NCBI RefSeq assembly: GCF_026343185.1
Contig: NZ_JAPEMA010000001.1
Coordinates: 5,518,001-5,582,000, forward strand
DNA: 64,000 bases
Reading direction: 5' to 3'
DNA from: Streptomyces sp. NBC_00091
GTDB lineage: Bacteria; Actinomycetota; Actinomycetes; Streptomycetales; Streptomycetaceae
Shown: one piece after another, positions 36,700 through 45,609 of the stretch
How the letters are laid out: the number at the start of each line of letters is the position of its first letter
How positions within the stretch are numbered: position 1 is the first letter of the stretch
The notes under the pieces: generated by a model
Database searches by the model: none
Seen by the model: only the letters and a program-made list of their open reading frames with translations
What the model was told of the DNA's origin: nothing
Position numbers and translations under genes: made by a program

Positions 36700-37818
36700 T
36701 CAGCCGCGCCGCGCCCACTCCTCGGCCAGCAGGCGGTAGGAGCGGACCCGGTCGGCGTGGTCGTGCGTGATGGTGGTGATCAGCAACTCGTCGGCCCCGG
36801 TGGCCTCCTGGAGCCGCTCCAGATGGTCGGCGACCGTCCGCGCGGAGCCCACGAACTGGGTGTCCACCCGGTCGGCGACCAGCTCGCGGTCGGCGTCCGT
36901 CCACGGCATCAGGCGGGCCTCGGCGGGCGTCGGATAGGGGATGGCGCCCTGGGCGGTACGGATGCTGCGCACCCAGGGGGCGTACCCGGCGGCCAGCTCG
37001 CGGGCCGTCCGGTCGTCCTCGGCCACCACCACGTCGGCGGACACCGTCAGGTACGGCCGCTCCAGCTCGCCGGAGGGCTTGAACGCGGCCCGGTAACCCT
37101 CCGCGGCCTCCAGCACCGAACCGGGGCTGACATGGTAGTTGGCCGCGAAGCGCAGCCCGCTCCGCCCGGCGGTCTCCGCGCTCACCCCGCCGCTGCTGCC
37201 CAGGATCCACACCTGTACGTCGGCCCCCTCGCCGGGCACCGGGTGCGCCTCCACGCCCTCCGGGGAGCGGTACTCGCCCCGCAGCAGCGCCAGTACGTCG
37301 CCCACCTGCTCGGCGTAGTCCTGCGGGGTGGCGCCCGGCAGGTTCAGCAGCCGCTGCTGGAGGGCCACGCGCGGGTGCCCGAGGAGGTGGGCGAAGGAGA
37401 AACGGGGCGGGATCCGCAGCCCGTTGCGCGTCCACCCCTCGAAGGGCGGCGCGGCGCCCGCCGCGGGCTTCGTGGGCCGGCCGGCCGAGCGGCCCAGCCC
37501 CAGGTCGAGGCGGCCCGGGTGCAGGGCGTCGATCAGCCCGAACTCCTCGACCGTGGACAGCGCGGTGCGGTGCCCCAGCTGGACGGCGCCGGACCCGATC
37601 CGGATCGTCGTGGTCGCCGAGGCGGTCAGTGCGAGCAGGACCGCCGGGGAGGTCCCGGCGACACCGGGGTTGAGGTGGTGCTCGGCGAACCAGTAGCGGG
37701 CGTAGCCGAAGCGCTCCGTTTGCCGGGCCAGGTCGATGCTGTGGTGCAGGGCCTCCGCCGGGGTGGAGCCGGAGGCGACCGGGACGAGGTCGAGGACCCC
37801 GAGGGGGATGCCGGACAT
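36700..37818 (-). CDS. Luciferase-like (LLM) flavin oxidoreductase, MsnO8-type
   Basis: 372 aa with AAGGAG before the ATG. The bacterial-luciferase barrel is clear: YARYWFAEHHLNPGVAGTSP, IRIGSGAVQLGHRTAL and LHPGRLDLGLGRSAG follow the family order. It belongs to the group 1 luciferase oxidoreductases (MsnO8-like), which use reduced FMN or F420 from a separate reductase. It lies in the sulfur island, where such enzymes often release sulfite from organosulfur compounds, but the substrate is not known. Confidence 0.88.
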   Translation of the reverse strand: MSGIPLGVLDLVPVASGSTPAEALHHSIDLARQTERFGYARYWFAEHHLNPGVAGTSPAVLLALTASATTTIRIGSGAVQLGHRTALSTVEEFGLIDALHPGRLDLGLGRSAGRPTKPAAGAAPPFEGWTRNGLRIPPRFSFAHLLGHPRVALQQRLLNLPGATPQDYAEQVGDVLALLRGEYRSPEGVEAHPVPGEGADVQVWILGSSGGVSAETAGRSGLRFAANYHVSPGSVLEAAEGYRAAFKPSGELERPYLTVSADVVVAEDDRTARELAAGYAPWVRSIRTAQGAIPYPTPAEARLMPWTDADRELVADRVDTQFVGSARTVADHLERLQEATGADELLITTITHDHADRVRSYRLLAEEWARRG

Positions 37819-38118
37819 GGCCGGGCTCCTTACAGGTCAGGACGCCCGGTGGAGGGCGAGGTACCGGGCGAAGGCCGGCCGGTACGCGGACACCGCCCGC
37901 TGCGAGGTGGGCGCCGTGTGACAGCCAGGAACTTCACGCGTGTGCCTTCCCGTTGGCCGTTTCCCCGAAAACGCTACGCCCGATGACCCGGTCAAACCAT
38001 GACCGCAGTATGAAGAGAATTTGACAGCGGTCACGGCCCCGTCGGACGCACGCGCAGGCCGGCCAGTCGTCCACGCCCTTGCTTGACGAAGAGCGGCTCG
38101 TCCTGTTCAAGTAGTCGC
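37819..38118. other. Intergenic region between two divergent luciferase-like genes
   Basis: About 300 bases without a convincing gene. It should hold the promoter of the minus-strand oxidoreductase and that of leader 4; TTGACG at 38083-38088 is a plausible -35 for the latter. No copy of the 23-bp operator is seen here. Confidence 0.5.
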
Positions 38119-38196
38119 ATGAATGCCCATCAGCGCCTGGTTTCGCGCGACTACATCGACTTCGGTCGGGTGTGGTCCGCGGCGTGTTGCGCCTGA
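38119..38196 (+). CDS. Leader peptide 4 (sulfur regulon), 25 aa
   Basis: A 25-codon frame from the ATG at 38119 to a TGA at 38196. The core LVSRDYIDFGRVWSAACCA keeps the I-D-x-x-R and S-A spacing of the others but has R-D-Y for R-R-H, and it ends in two adjacent cysteines. It lies 284 bases upstream of the SsuD-family gene. The Cys-Cys pair near the stop is what a cysteine-responsive attenuator would need. Confidence 0.72.
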   Translation: MNAHQRLVSRDYIDFGRVWSAACCA

Positions 38197-38480
38197 CGCG
38201 GCAGCGGGCCGTCTGACCGGCCCTCCCCTCCCTCGGTGACCCCGTCGCGGGCCGGGACCCCCCTTCGCTCCACGCCGGAGCACGAACGGCGACCCGTATG
38301 AGGCACGCCGTCGCGAGCCCGCGCGTGCTGCTGCCGCCGCCCTGGTCCTTCCTCCCGACGCCCGCGTCGTCACGCCCCGCCCTCTTGTGACGTGTCCTCA
38401 CGTGCCGCCGTGGCAGCGGCTGTTCCGCCCTGCCCGCGCGCAGCGCGCAGCGCCCACCGTCCTCTTCGAAAGGCCACCCC
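38197..38480 (+). other. Untranslated stretch between leader 4 and the SsuD-family gene
   Basis: A gap of 284 bases with no gene seen. Its length and position mirror the gap after leader 2, so it could fold into an attenuator. No strong simple terminator hairpin was recognised by eye. Confidence 0.4.
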
Positions 38481-39626
38481 ATGCCCGTGGAATTCCTCGG
38501 CATCGCCGCCACCAACGACGGCTCCGAAACCACCGCGCGCTCCGGCGCCGCCTTCGACAAGGAGTACACGCTCCGGCTCGGCCGGGCGCACGAGGACCAC
38601 GGCTGGGACCGGGTGCTGTTCGCCTACGGCTCCGGATCCCCGGACCCCGCGCCCGCGGCCGCGTACCTCGCGAGCCGGCTGGACCGCCTCCAGATCCTGC
38701 TCGCCCACCGGCCCAACGTCTCGTACCCCACCTACGCCGCCAAGACCTTCGCGACCCTCGACCAGATCAGCGACGGCCGGCTGACCGTGCACTTCATCAC
38801 CGGCGGCAACGACCACGAGCAGGGCCGCGAGGGCGACACCCTCACCAAGGACGAGCGCTACGCCCGGACCCGCGAGTACATCCGGATCGTCAAGAAGATC
38901 TGGACCACCCGCGAGCCCTTCGACCACGAGGGCGAGCACTACCGCTTCCACGACTTCGTCAGCGACGTCTTCCCCGTCCAGCAGCCGCGTCCGAACGTGT
39001 CGTTCGGCGGCTCCTCACCCGCCGCGTACGCCGCCGGAGGCGCGGAGGCCGACATCTACTGCCTCTGGGGCGAGCCGCTGGAGGAGACCGCCCGGCAGAT
39101 CGAGTCGGTGAAGGCCGCCGCGCGGGCCGCGGGCCGCAGCGACGTGCCGCGCATCCAGGTCGCGTTCCGCCCGATCATCGCCCCGACCGAGGAACTGGCC
39201 TGGGAGAAGGCCCACCGCACGGTGGGCGCCATCAAGCAGCGGCGCCGGGCAGGCCTCGTACGCCACCACCGCGGCGGCGTGGCGCAGGCCCCGGCGCCCG
39301 AGAACACCGGATCACAGCGGCTGATCGCGATCGCCGAGGCGGGGGAGCGCTACGACCGGGCGCTGTGGACCCCGACCGCCGCCGCCACCGGGGGCGCGGG
39401 CAACTCCAACGCGCTGGTCGGCACCCCCGAGACGGTCGCCCAGGCACTCCTGGACTACTACGACCTCGGCGTCGACATCCTCTCGGCCCGCGGCTACGAC
39501 CTGCTGGGCGACGCCGTCGACTTCGGCCGGTACGTGATCCCGCTCGTCCGCGAGGAGGTCGCGAAGCGCGACGCCGAGACCGCGGCCCGGGCCCTCCAGC
39601 CGCCCGTGACGGCGGTGCGCGGATGA
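38481..39626 (+). CDS. Flavin-dependent alkanesulfonate-type monooxygenase (SsuD family)
   Basis: 381 aa, the same length as classic SsuD. GAAAGG precedes the ATG. The luciferase barrel holds the blocks YPTYAAKTFATLDQISDGRL, VHFITGGNDHEQGREGDTL and FGGSSPAAYAAGGAEADIY, which is the SsuD pattern. With reduced FMN from a separate reductase and O2 it should cleave a C-S bond to give sulfite and an aldehyde. The reductase (SsuE) is not in this window. It is preceded by leader 4 and completes the sulfonate pathway with the importer at 30.5-33.3 kb. Confidence 0.88.
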   Translation: MPVEFLGIAATNDGSETTARSGAAFDKEYTLRLGRAHEDHGWDRVLFAYGSGSPDPAPAAAYLASRLDRLQILLAHRPNVSYPTYAAKTFATLDQISDGRLTVHFITGGNDHEQGREGDTLTKDERYARTREYIRIVKKIWTTREPFDHEGEHYRFHDFVSDVFPVQQPRPNVSFGGSSPAAYAAGGAEADIYCLWGEPLEETARQIESVKAAARAAGRSDVPRIQVAFRPIIAPTEELAWEKAHRTVGAIKQRRRAGLVRHHRGGVAQAPAPENTGSQRLIAIAEAGERYDRALWTPTAAATGGAGNSNALVGTPETVAQALLDYYDLGVDILSARGYDLLGDAVDFGRYVIPLVREEVAKRDAETAARALQPPVTAVRG

Positions 39627-39729
39627 CGTCCGCAGCACCCGCGCCGGCTGTCCCGCCGGTCCGTTGGCTCCCCGTGGCCGAAACCTGTGCTTCCGGGCTG
39701 TGCCAATGGCCCAGTGTTACGGAGCTCAC

Positions 39730-39759
39730 TTGAGCCATTGCCCCTGCGGATGCTTATCT
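39730..39759 (+). promoter_or_regulatory. Possible promoter of the FUSC gene
   Basis: TTGAGC (39730-39735) and TTATCT (39754-39759) are separated by 18 bases, in the otherwise empty 289-base gap before the FUSC gene. Nothing else was seen in the gap. Confidence 0.3.
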
Positions 39760-39915
39760 GTGTCATATCCAAGTACTTTCGGCGCCGCGCGACGCCGGGC
39801 CCGGCAACGACGCCGGCCCGGAGCGCGGCGCCTTCGCCGTGCCCGTCAGCCGCCCACCACCCCCGGGCGGACGCCGGGCCGGCGCGCACCACTGCGAGGG
39901 GGGCGGCACACCGCC

Positions 39916-41421
39916 GTGAAGAGGATGTTCGTGGCTCCGGATCCGGGGCGCACCAGACTGCGGAACTCGCTGCGCGCGGTGATCGGCACAGGGCTCGCCG
40001 TCGCCGTCGCCGAACTGGCGGGGCTCTCGCTCACCGCCTCCATCACCGGCGGGCTCGCGGCCCTGCTGGCGCTCTTCACCGTCCTCGACGCGGACGTCCG
40101 CGCCCAGCGGGTGACCACCGCCCTGCTGCCCGCCGCCGGCTTCCCGGTCCTGGCGCTGGCCACCGGACTGCACGGAACACCGCCCGCGCGCGACGCGGCC
40201 TTCCTCGCCGTCGTCTTCGCCGGGGTCTACGCCCGCCGCTGGGGGCCGCGCGGCCACGCCCTCGGCATCTTCGGCTTCATGATGTTCTTCGTCACCCAGT
40301 TCCTGCACGCCGTACCCGCCCAGCTCCCCGAGCTGTTCGCCGCCGTCGCACTGGCGCTGGTGTCCGCCGGGGCCGCCCGCTTCCTGCTGTGGCCCATCGA
40401 GCGCCGCACCCCGCCCGCCGCCGCCCCGCGCCCGCTGCCCGGCACCGGCCTGGCCCGGCCCACCACCCGCCAAGCCTTCCAGGCGACCGCCGCCTGCGGT
40501 TTCGCCCTCGCCATCGGCCAGGTGCTCTCCGAGGACCGCTGGTACTGGGCCGTCGGCACCGCCTGGTGGATCTTCGTCAACACGGCCTCGCGCGGGGAGA
40601 CCCTGGTCCGCGGCTTCCGCCGGGTGCTGGGCACCGTCGTCGGCATCGCCGCCGGCCTGCTGATCGCCGTACCCCTGCACGGCGCGCCCGCCCCCACCGC
40701 CGCCCTCGTCGCCGTCTGCGTCTTCGGCATCTTCTACACGGCCGCCCCGTCCTACTCCTGGATGATGTTCTTCGTCACCGTCATGGCCGGGCTGCTCTAC
40801 GGGCTCCTCGGCGTGCTGCACCCCGGGCTGCTCCTGCTGCGCTTCGAGGAGACCGCGGTCGGCGCGCTCGGCGCCGCCCTCGCCGTGGCACTGATCCTCC
40901 CCGTGACCACCCACGGCGCCAACGACGCCTGGATCCAGCGCGCCCTGCACTGCGTACGGGCCGCCACGGCCGCCGCCCTCGACCGCCTCGCCGGAGACGA
41001 CGCGGCCGACCCGGCCCCGCACGCCGCCGAGCTGGAACTCCTGCTGGGCCGCGTACGGACGGCCCTGGCGCCCCTGGTCCACCCGCTGAGCCCGCTGCGC
41101 GCCCGCAAGGCCCGCGCCCGGCAGGTCCTGGCGCTGCTCGACGACTGCGCCCGCGAGGTGCGCGGGCTCGTGGCCGTCGCCGCCGACCCGCAGGCCTCCC
41201 ACGACGCCCGGCTCGCCGCCGCCTGCTGGCGCGTGGAGGCGGCCGTCGAGGCCCTCACCGCCCCCCAGGGCGCCCCGGAGCCCTCCGCACCGCAGACCCG
41301 GCCCCACCCCTCGGGCGCCGAACCGGCCCTGGCCCACCTCCACGGCCTGGAGCAGGCCCTCGTCGCCCTGGCCACCCCGCTGCGCACCGACCCCCGCGCC
41401 CCGCTGGTCATCACCGCCTGA
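39916..41421 (+). CDS. FUSC-family membrane protein
   Basis: 501 aa from a GTG at 39916; an ATG three codons on is an alternative. Two blocks of membrane helices (about 15-155 and 180-315) carry the FUSC arrangement, with the signature WYWAVGTAWWIFVNTASRGETLVRGFRRVLGTVVG in the second block. A cytoplasmic helical domain of about 180 residues follows. The family resembles aromatic-acid exporters (AaeB) and fusaric-acid resistance proteins. Function is inferred from the family only. Confidence 0.87.
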   Translation: MKRMFVAPDPGRTRLRNSLRAVIGTGLAVAVAELAGLSLTASITGGLAALLALFTVLDADVRAQRVTTALLPAAGFPVLALATGLHGTPPARDAAFLAVVFAGVYARRWGPRGHALGIFGFMMFFVTQFLHAVPAQLPELFAAVALALVSAGAARFLLWPIERRTPPAAAPRPLPGTGLARPTTRQAFQATAACGFALAIGQVLSEDRWYWAVGTAWWIFVNTASRGETLVRGFRRVLGTVVGIAAGLLIAVPLHGAPAPTAALVAVCVFGIFYTAAPSYSWMMFFVTVMAGLLYGLLGVLHPGLLLLRFEETAVGALGAALAVALILPVTTHGANDAWIQRALHCVRAATAAALDRLAGDDAADPAPHAAELELLLGRVRTALAPLVHPLSPLRARKARARQVLALLDDCAREVRGLVAVAADPQASHDARLAAACWRVEAAVEALTAPQGAPEPSAPQTRPHPSGAEPALAHLHGLEQALVALATPLRTDPRAPLVITA

Positions 41422-41448
41422 CGCGGCGCGGGCGGTACGGTCGGGGCC

Positions 41449-42027
41449 ATGACGACCGACCACGCCTTAGCCGTCGAGTACCGCACCGCCCGCGCCGGGG
41501 ACCGGGAGGCGATGGAGGCCCTCGACGGCTCCTTCCACACCGGCACCGTCTTCGAGGTGACCCGCTCCGAGGCCGGCTTCGCGCTCCGCGAGGTCCCGGT
41601 GGACCCGCCGCTGCACAAGGTCTTCCCGCCCGCGCAGGATGACGAGGGCGACGAGGACGACGAAGACGAGGACGAGGACGGCGGGGAGCACTCCCGGACC
41701 TTCGTCGCCCTCGACGCCGGAACCCTGTGCGGCTTCGCCGCCGTCACCTACGCCCCCTGGAACCGGCGCCTCACCGTCGAGGACATCGAGGTGGCCCCCA
41801 CCCACCGGGGCCGTGGCGTCGGCCGGGCCCTCATGGAGCTCGCCGCCGGCTTCGCGCGCGAACGCGGCGCCGCGCACCTCTGGCTGGAGGTCAGCACGGT
41901 CAACGCCCCGGCCGTGCACGCCTATCGGCGCATGGGATTCACGCTCTGCGGGCTGGACACCGCCCTCTACGACGGCACGCCCGCGGCGGGCGAGCAGGCC
42001 CTGTTCATGAGCCGCCCCTGCGGCTGA
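41449..42027 (+). CDS. nat1: Streptothricin (nourseothricin) N-acetyltransferase
   Basis: 192 aa, a GNAT-fold enzyme close to the nourseothricin acetyltransferase NAT1 of Streptomyces noursei as I remember that sequence. Shared marks are the block LREVPVDPPLHKVFP, an acidic insert (DDEGDEDDEDEDEDGGE), VEDIEVAPTHRGRGVGRALM for acetyl-CoA binding and YRRMGFTLCGLDTALYDGT near the end. It inactivates streptothricin by acetylating its beta-lysine. Codon 7 is TTA (41467-41469), so expression should depend on bldA. No streptothricin synthesis genes are near, so it is a stand-alone resistance gene. Confidence 0.88.
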   Translation: MTTDHALAVEYRTARAGDREAMEALDGSFHTGTVFEVTRSEAGFALREVPVDPPLHKVFPPAQDDEGDEDDEDEDEDGGEHSRTFVALDAGTLCGFAAVTYAPWNRRLTVEDIEVAPTHRGRGVGRALMELAAGFARERGAAHLWLEVSTVNAPAVHAYRRMGFTLCGLDTALYDGTPAAGEQALFMSRPCG

Positions 42028-42253
42028 TTCCAGCCTCCGGCCGCCCCGGTCCCCAACGCGCCGGAATGCCGCGGATGATACGCCCGCGAACGGTCTCTCC
42101 GCAGGCCAATGCGCCGAGACCACTCGGAGGAGTGTTCCGGGCCTGCCCCCGGCTCCCGGCTGACCTGCGCCGTGTACAACGGGTGATTGTTCATTGCACA
42201 TTCATCCGGCATGTACAGGGTGGATCTGGTCGGACAGGGGGTAACCGCCCGGA

Positions 42254-43393
42254 ATGGAAATTCTGCAGAAGCACTCGAGCGATGCTCAGGTGTGGGAGGA
42301 AGCCGAGGAGTTCATCCGGCTCTTCCACCGGGAGAATCCGCAGGCCGGTGATCCGCGCGCCCGGCTCGCCGCCGTACGGGCCGAGCTCGCGGGGACCGGC
42401 ACCTACCGGCACACCCCGCAGGAGCTGGTCCACGGGGCCCGCGTGGCCTGGCGCAACAGCAACCGCTGCATAGGCCGGCTCTACTGGAACTCGCTGCGGG
42501 TGCGCGACCGGCGCGGGCTGACGGACGCCGAGGACATCGCCGGCGAATGCTTCGAGCACCTGCGCGAGGCGACCAACGGCGGCCGGGTCCGGCCCACGAT
42601 CACGGTCTTCGCCCCCGACGCCCCGGACCGCCCCGGCCCGCTGATCTGGAGCGAGCAGCTGGTGCGGTACGCCGGCTACGGGGACCACCACTCCATAACG
42701 GTGGGCGACGCCCGCAACGGGCCGCTCACCGAGGCCCTGCTCAGACTCGGCTGGTCCGGCGGCGCGGGCACCCCCTTCGACCTCCTCCCGCTCGTGGTGC
42801 AGGGCGTCGACGACAAGCCCCGCTGGTTCGACACCCCCGCCGACGCCGTGCTGGAGGTGCCGATCCGGCACCCCGACGGGCGCGACGACTGGAGCGACTG
42901 GGGACTGCGCTGGCACGCCGTGCCGGCCATCTCCAACATGTGCCTGGAGATCGGCGGCATCCACTACCCGGCCGCCCCCTTCAACGGCTGGTACATGGGC
43001 ACCGAGATCGGCGCCCGCAACCTCGCCGACACCGACCGCTACAACCTCCTCCCGGCCGTCGCCCGCAGACTCGGCCTGGACACCTCAAGCGAGCGCTCGC
43101 TCTGGAAGGACCGGGCGCTGGTCGAGCTCAACCGGGCGGTGCTGGACTCCTTCGACCGGGCCGGGGTCACCATCGCCGACCACCACACCGAGTCCCGGCG
43201 GTTCCTCTCGCACCTGGAGCGCGAGGAGGGCAAGGGCCGCGAGGTGGGCGCGGACTGGTCCTGGATCGTCCCGCCGATCTCCGGCTCCGCCACCGCGGTC
43301 TTCCACCGGACCTACGAGGACCGGCCCAGTTCCACCGCGTACGTCCACCACCCCGGCGCCCAGGAACGGGCCAGGGGGCAGGACTTGGTCTAG
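42254..43393 (+). CDS. nos: Bacterial nitric oxide synthase, oxygenase domain
   Basis: 379 aa, the length of other bacterial NOS proteins. The heme-ligand cysteine is Cys72 in VAWRNSNRCIGRLYW. The arginine and pterin site blocks follow (WHAVPAISNMCLEIGGIHYPAAPFNGWYM, then GTEIGARNLADTDRYNLLP and DHHTESRRFL). It has no reductase domain, so it must borrow electrons from cellular flavodoxin or ferredoxin reductases; an FprA-type reductase is at 49.7-51.0 kb. It makes NO from arginine, for nitration, signalling or stress protection. The 226-base upstream gap holds no other gene. Confidence 0.95.
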   Translation: MEILQKHSSDAQVWEEAEEFIRLFHRENPQAGDPRARLAAVRAELAGTGTYRHTPQELVHGARVAWRNSNRCIGRLYWNSLRVRDRRGLTDAEDIAGECFEHLREATNGGRVRPTITVFAPDAPDRPGPLIWSEQLVRYAGYGDHHSITVGDARNGPLTEALLRLGWSGGAGTPFDLLPLVVQGVDDKPRWFDTPADAVLEVPIRHPDGRDDWSDWGLRWHAVPAISNMCLEIGGIHYPAAPFNGWYMGTEIGARNLADTDRYNLLPAVARRLGLDTSSERSLWKDRALVELNRAVLDSFDRAGVTIADHHTESRRFLSHLEREEGKGREVGADWSWIVPPISGSATAVFHRTYEDRPSSTAYVHHPGAQERARGQDLV

Positions 43394-43447
43394 ACCTTCT
43401 GTTACCGTCGGCTCCGGACGGATCCGGGACGGCGGAAAGAGGCACCA

Positions 43448-44515
43448 GTGGGCGGCGCGCACAGTACGGACCAGAGCGGCGGACACCGGGCCTACATCGG
43501 CTCGTTCACCTCGGGGGGCGGTCGCGGTGTCACCACCGCGGCCGTGGATCCGTCCACCGGAGCGCTGACCCCGCTCTCCTGCGCCGACTCCCTGGCCGAC
43601 CCCTCGTACCTCACTCTGGACCGGAGCGCCGGCGTGCTCTACGCGGTGAGCGAGGCCGAGCGGGGAGCGGTGGGTGCCTTCCGCGCCACCGCCGACGGCC
43701 TCACCCCCCTGGGCGCCCCTGTCCCCGTCGGCGGCTCCGGCCCCACCCACCTCTGCCTGGCCGGGGGCCGGCTGCACACCGCCAACTACGGCTCCGGCAG
43801 CGTCAGCAGCCTGCCGCTCGCCGCCGACGGCTCCGTCTCGGGCCCCGCCTCGGTCCTCACCCACCAGGGTTCCGGCCCCGACTCCGACCGGCAGGAGGCC
43901 CCGCACGCCCACCAGGTGCTGCCCGACCCCACCGGCCGCTGGGTGCTCGGGGTGGACCTCGGCAGCGACGCCGTACGGGTCTGCGTGCCCGCCCCGGCCA
44001 CCGGAGCGCTGCGGGTGCACGCGCGGACCGCCCTGCGCGCCGGGACCGGACCGCGCCACCTCGCCTTCCACCCGGCGGGCGAGGTGGTCTACGTACTGCA
44101 CGAGCTGGAGCCGCAGCTGACCGTCTGCCGCTGGAACGGGGCCTCCGGGCGACTCGAACCGGTCCGTGAGGTTCCGGTCGCCTCCCAGGGCGCTCCGGGC
44201 GCCGTACGGGCCTATCCCTCGGCGATCGCCGTCTCGCCCGACGGGCGCTTCGTCTGGGCCGCCGTGCGCGGGGCCGACACCCTGGTCACCTTCTCCCTCG
44301 CCGGCGGCCCCGAGCAGCCGCGGCTCACCGGCACGGCCGGATGCGGCGGCCGCTGGCCGCGCGACCTTGCCGTAGACCCCTCGGGGCGCCGGCTCTACGC
44401 GGCCAACGAACACTCCGGGGACGTCACCTGGTTCGAGGTGGACCCGCGGACCGGAGACCCGCGCCGGGCCGGCTCGGTGGCCGTACCCGCCGCCTCCTGC
44501 GTCGTCTTCGGCTGA
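43448..44515 (+). CDS. Lactonase-family seven-bladed propeller (6-phosphogluconolactonase-like)
   Basis: 355 aa, GTG start with AAAGAGG before it. Propeller blades repeat through the whole length. The markers PHAHQVLPDPTGRWVLGVDLG, GTGPRHLAFHPAGEVVYVLHELE and YPSAIAVSPDGRFVWAAVRG are those of the YbhE/YkgB lactonase family. It probably hydrolyses 6-phosphogluconolactone or a related lactone. A shared hairpin terminator separates it from the convergent CbiX-like gene. Confidence 0.9.
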   Translation: MGGAHSTDQSGGHRAYIGSFTSGGGRGVTTAAVDPSTGALTPLSCADSLADPSYLTLDRSAGVLYAVSEAERGAVGAFRATADGLTPLGAPVPVGGSGPTHLCLAGGRLHTANYGSGSVSSLPLAADGSVSGPASVLTHQGSGPDSDRQEAPHAHQVLPDPTGRWVLGVDLGSDAVRVCVPAPATGALRVHARTALRAGTGPRHLAFHPAGEVVYVLHELEPQLTVCRWNGASGRLEPVREVPVASQGAPGAVRAYPSAIAVSPDGRFVWAAVRGADTLVTFSLAGGPEQPRLTGTAGCGGRWPRDLAVDPSGRRLYAANEHSGDVTWFEVDPRTGDPRRAGSVAVPAASCVVFG

Positions 44516-44520
44516 CACGG

Positions 44521-44558
44521 CGAGGGCCCGCCCGGAACGGATTCCGGGCGGGCCCTCG
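44521..44558. terminator. Bidirectional terminator
   Basis: A perfect 17-bp inverted repeat (44521-44537 against 44542-44558) with a 4-base loop, in the 63-base gap between two convergent genes. It begins CGAGGGCCCGCC. It should stop both transcripts. Confidence 0.9.
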
Positions 44559-44578
44559 TCACGGTCGGGCTCGGGGGC

Positions 44579-45499
44579 CTACTGGGCGGCGGCGCCCAGC
44601 GTGATCCCCAGGGCGGCGCTGTACTGGGCGACGGCCAGCTTGCCGAGCGCCGGGTAGGCACCCAGCACCTCGGCGGCGGCGCAGTCGGCCTCCTTGCAGG
44701 CCGTGTCCAGCAGGCCGTCGGCGGCTTCCGGGCCGATCAGGTACGGGGCCAGCGCGAGCTGGACCGAACCGGAACCGCGCAGCTCGGCGGCGACGGCGGC
44801 CACGGAGCCCTCCTGGTCCAGCGCGGCGGCGATCACGGGCACCGCGAGCCGGGCGGCCAGCAGCATGCCGGTGATCCCGGCCGCCTGGACGGCCTCCTCG
44901 CCGCCGGTGGTGGCCAGGATGATGCCGTCGGCGGCGGTGGCCACCGTGAACAGCCGGGCCCGGTCGGCGCGGGCCAGACCGGCCTCGGAGAGCCGCACGT
45001 GCAGGCCCTCGGCCAGCAGCGGGTGCGGACCGAGTACGTCGGCCAGCTCGGCGGCGGCCGAGGAGTCCATCAGCGCCTGGCGCACCCGGCGCAGCAGGTC
45101 CCCGTCGGGACCGGCCAGCAGGGGCACGACCACGGCGTCGGGTCCGGTCGGCGCGGGCACCTCGTGCCCGGCGGCGCGGGCGAACTCCGCGCGTGCGGTC
45201 CGCTCCTGCGCGACGGCGGTCAGGACGCCGGACAGCGAGGGGAACTCGCTCTCCTCGCCGTCCTCACCCTCGAGGTAGCCGATCCGGGCATCCAGGCCGG
45301 GCAGCTCGGAGCGGCCGATGCTGATGATCTCTTCCGCGAGCCCCCGCGAGGCGGCCGAGGGGGCACCGGGCACGGCGAGCACCAGCGCGGGCGCGCCCTC
45401 GGGCGCCACCGCGGGCTCGGGCCGGCGGTGCCGTCCGGTCTGGCGGGGTCGCGGCATTCGTACGGGCAGGCCATTTGCGGGCCCAGTGGGGGAGCTCAT
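44579..45499 (-). CDS. Sirohydrochlorin chelatase CbiX-like protein
   Basis: 306 aa from the ATG at 45499; a longer frame lacks coding character upstream. Two repeated alpha/beta halves are visible (ALVLAVPGAPSAASRGLAEEI ... VVVPLLAGPDGDLL and IILATTGGEEAVQAAGITGML ... VQLALAPYLIGPEAADGL), which is the CbiX/CbiK duplication. The metal-binding histidines of true chelatases are hard to find (the first strand reads VPGAPS instead of HGS), so activity is doubtful. It may be a diverged relative. Confidence 0.7.
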   Translation of the reverse strand: MSSPTGPANGLPVRMPRPRQTGRHRRPEPAVAPEGAPALVLAVPGAPSAASRGLAEEIISIGRSELPGLDARIGYLEGEDGEESEFPSLSGVLTAVAQERTARAEFARAAGHEVPAPTGPDAVVVPLLAGPDGDLLRRVRQALMDSSAAAELADVLGPHPLLAEGLHVRLSEAGLARADRARLFTVATAADGIILATTGGEEAVQAAGITGMLLAARLAVPVIAAALDQEGSVAAVAAELRGSGSVQLALAPYLIGPEAADGLLDTACKEADCAAAEVLGAYPALGKLAVAQYSAALGITLGAAAQ

Positions 45500-45609
45500 G
45501 GCGCCGCATGCTACTGGCTTATCGGAACCGGGTGTTCGGGCAGGGCCTGGTCGGGCGGCATCTGTCCGCATTTATCCGTTGAATACCCTCGTTCAATGTC
45601 ATATACGGT

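Noticed and set aside
37837..38034. Small minus-strand frame before the luciferase-like gene
   Set aside because: Its second half has coding-like third positions, but no good start or ribosome binding site precedes that part and it lacks the leader-peptide pattern.
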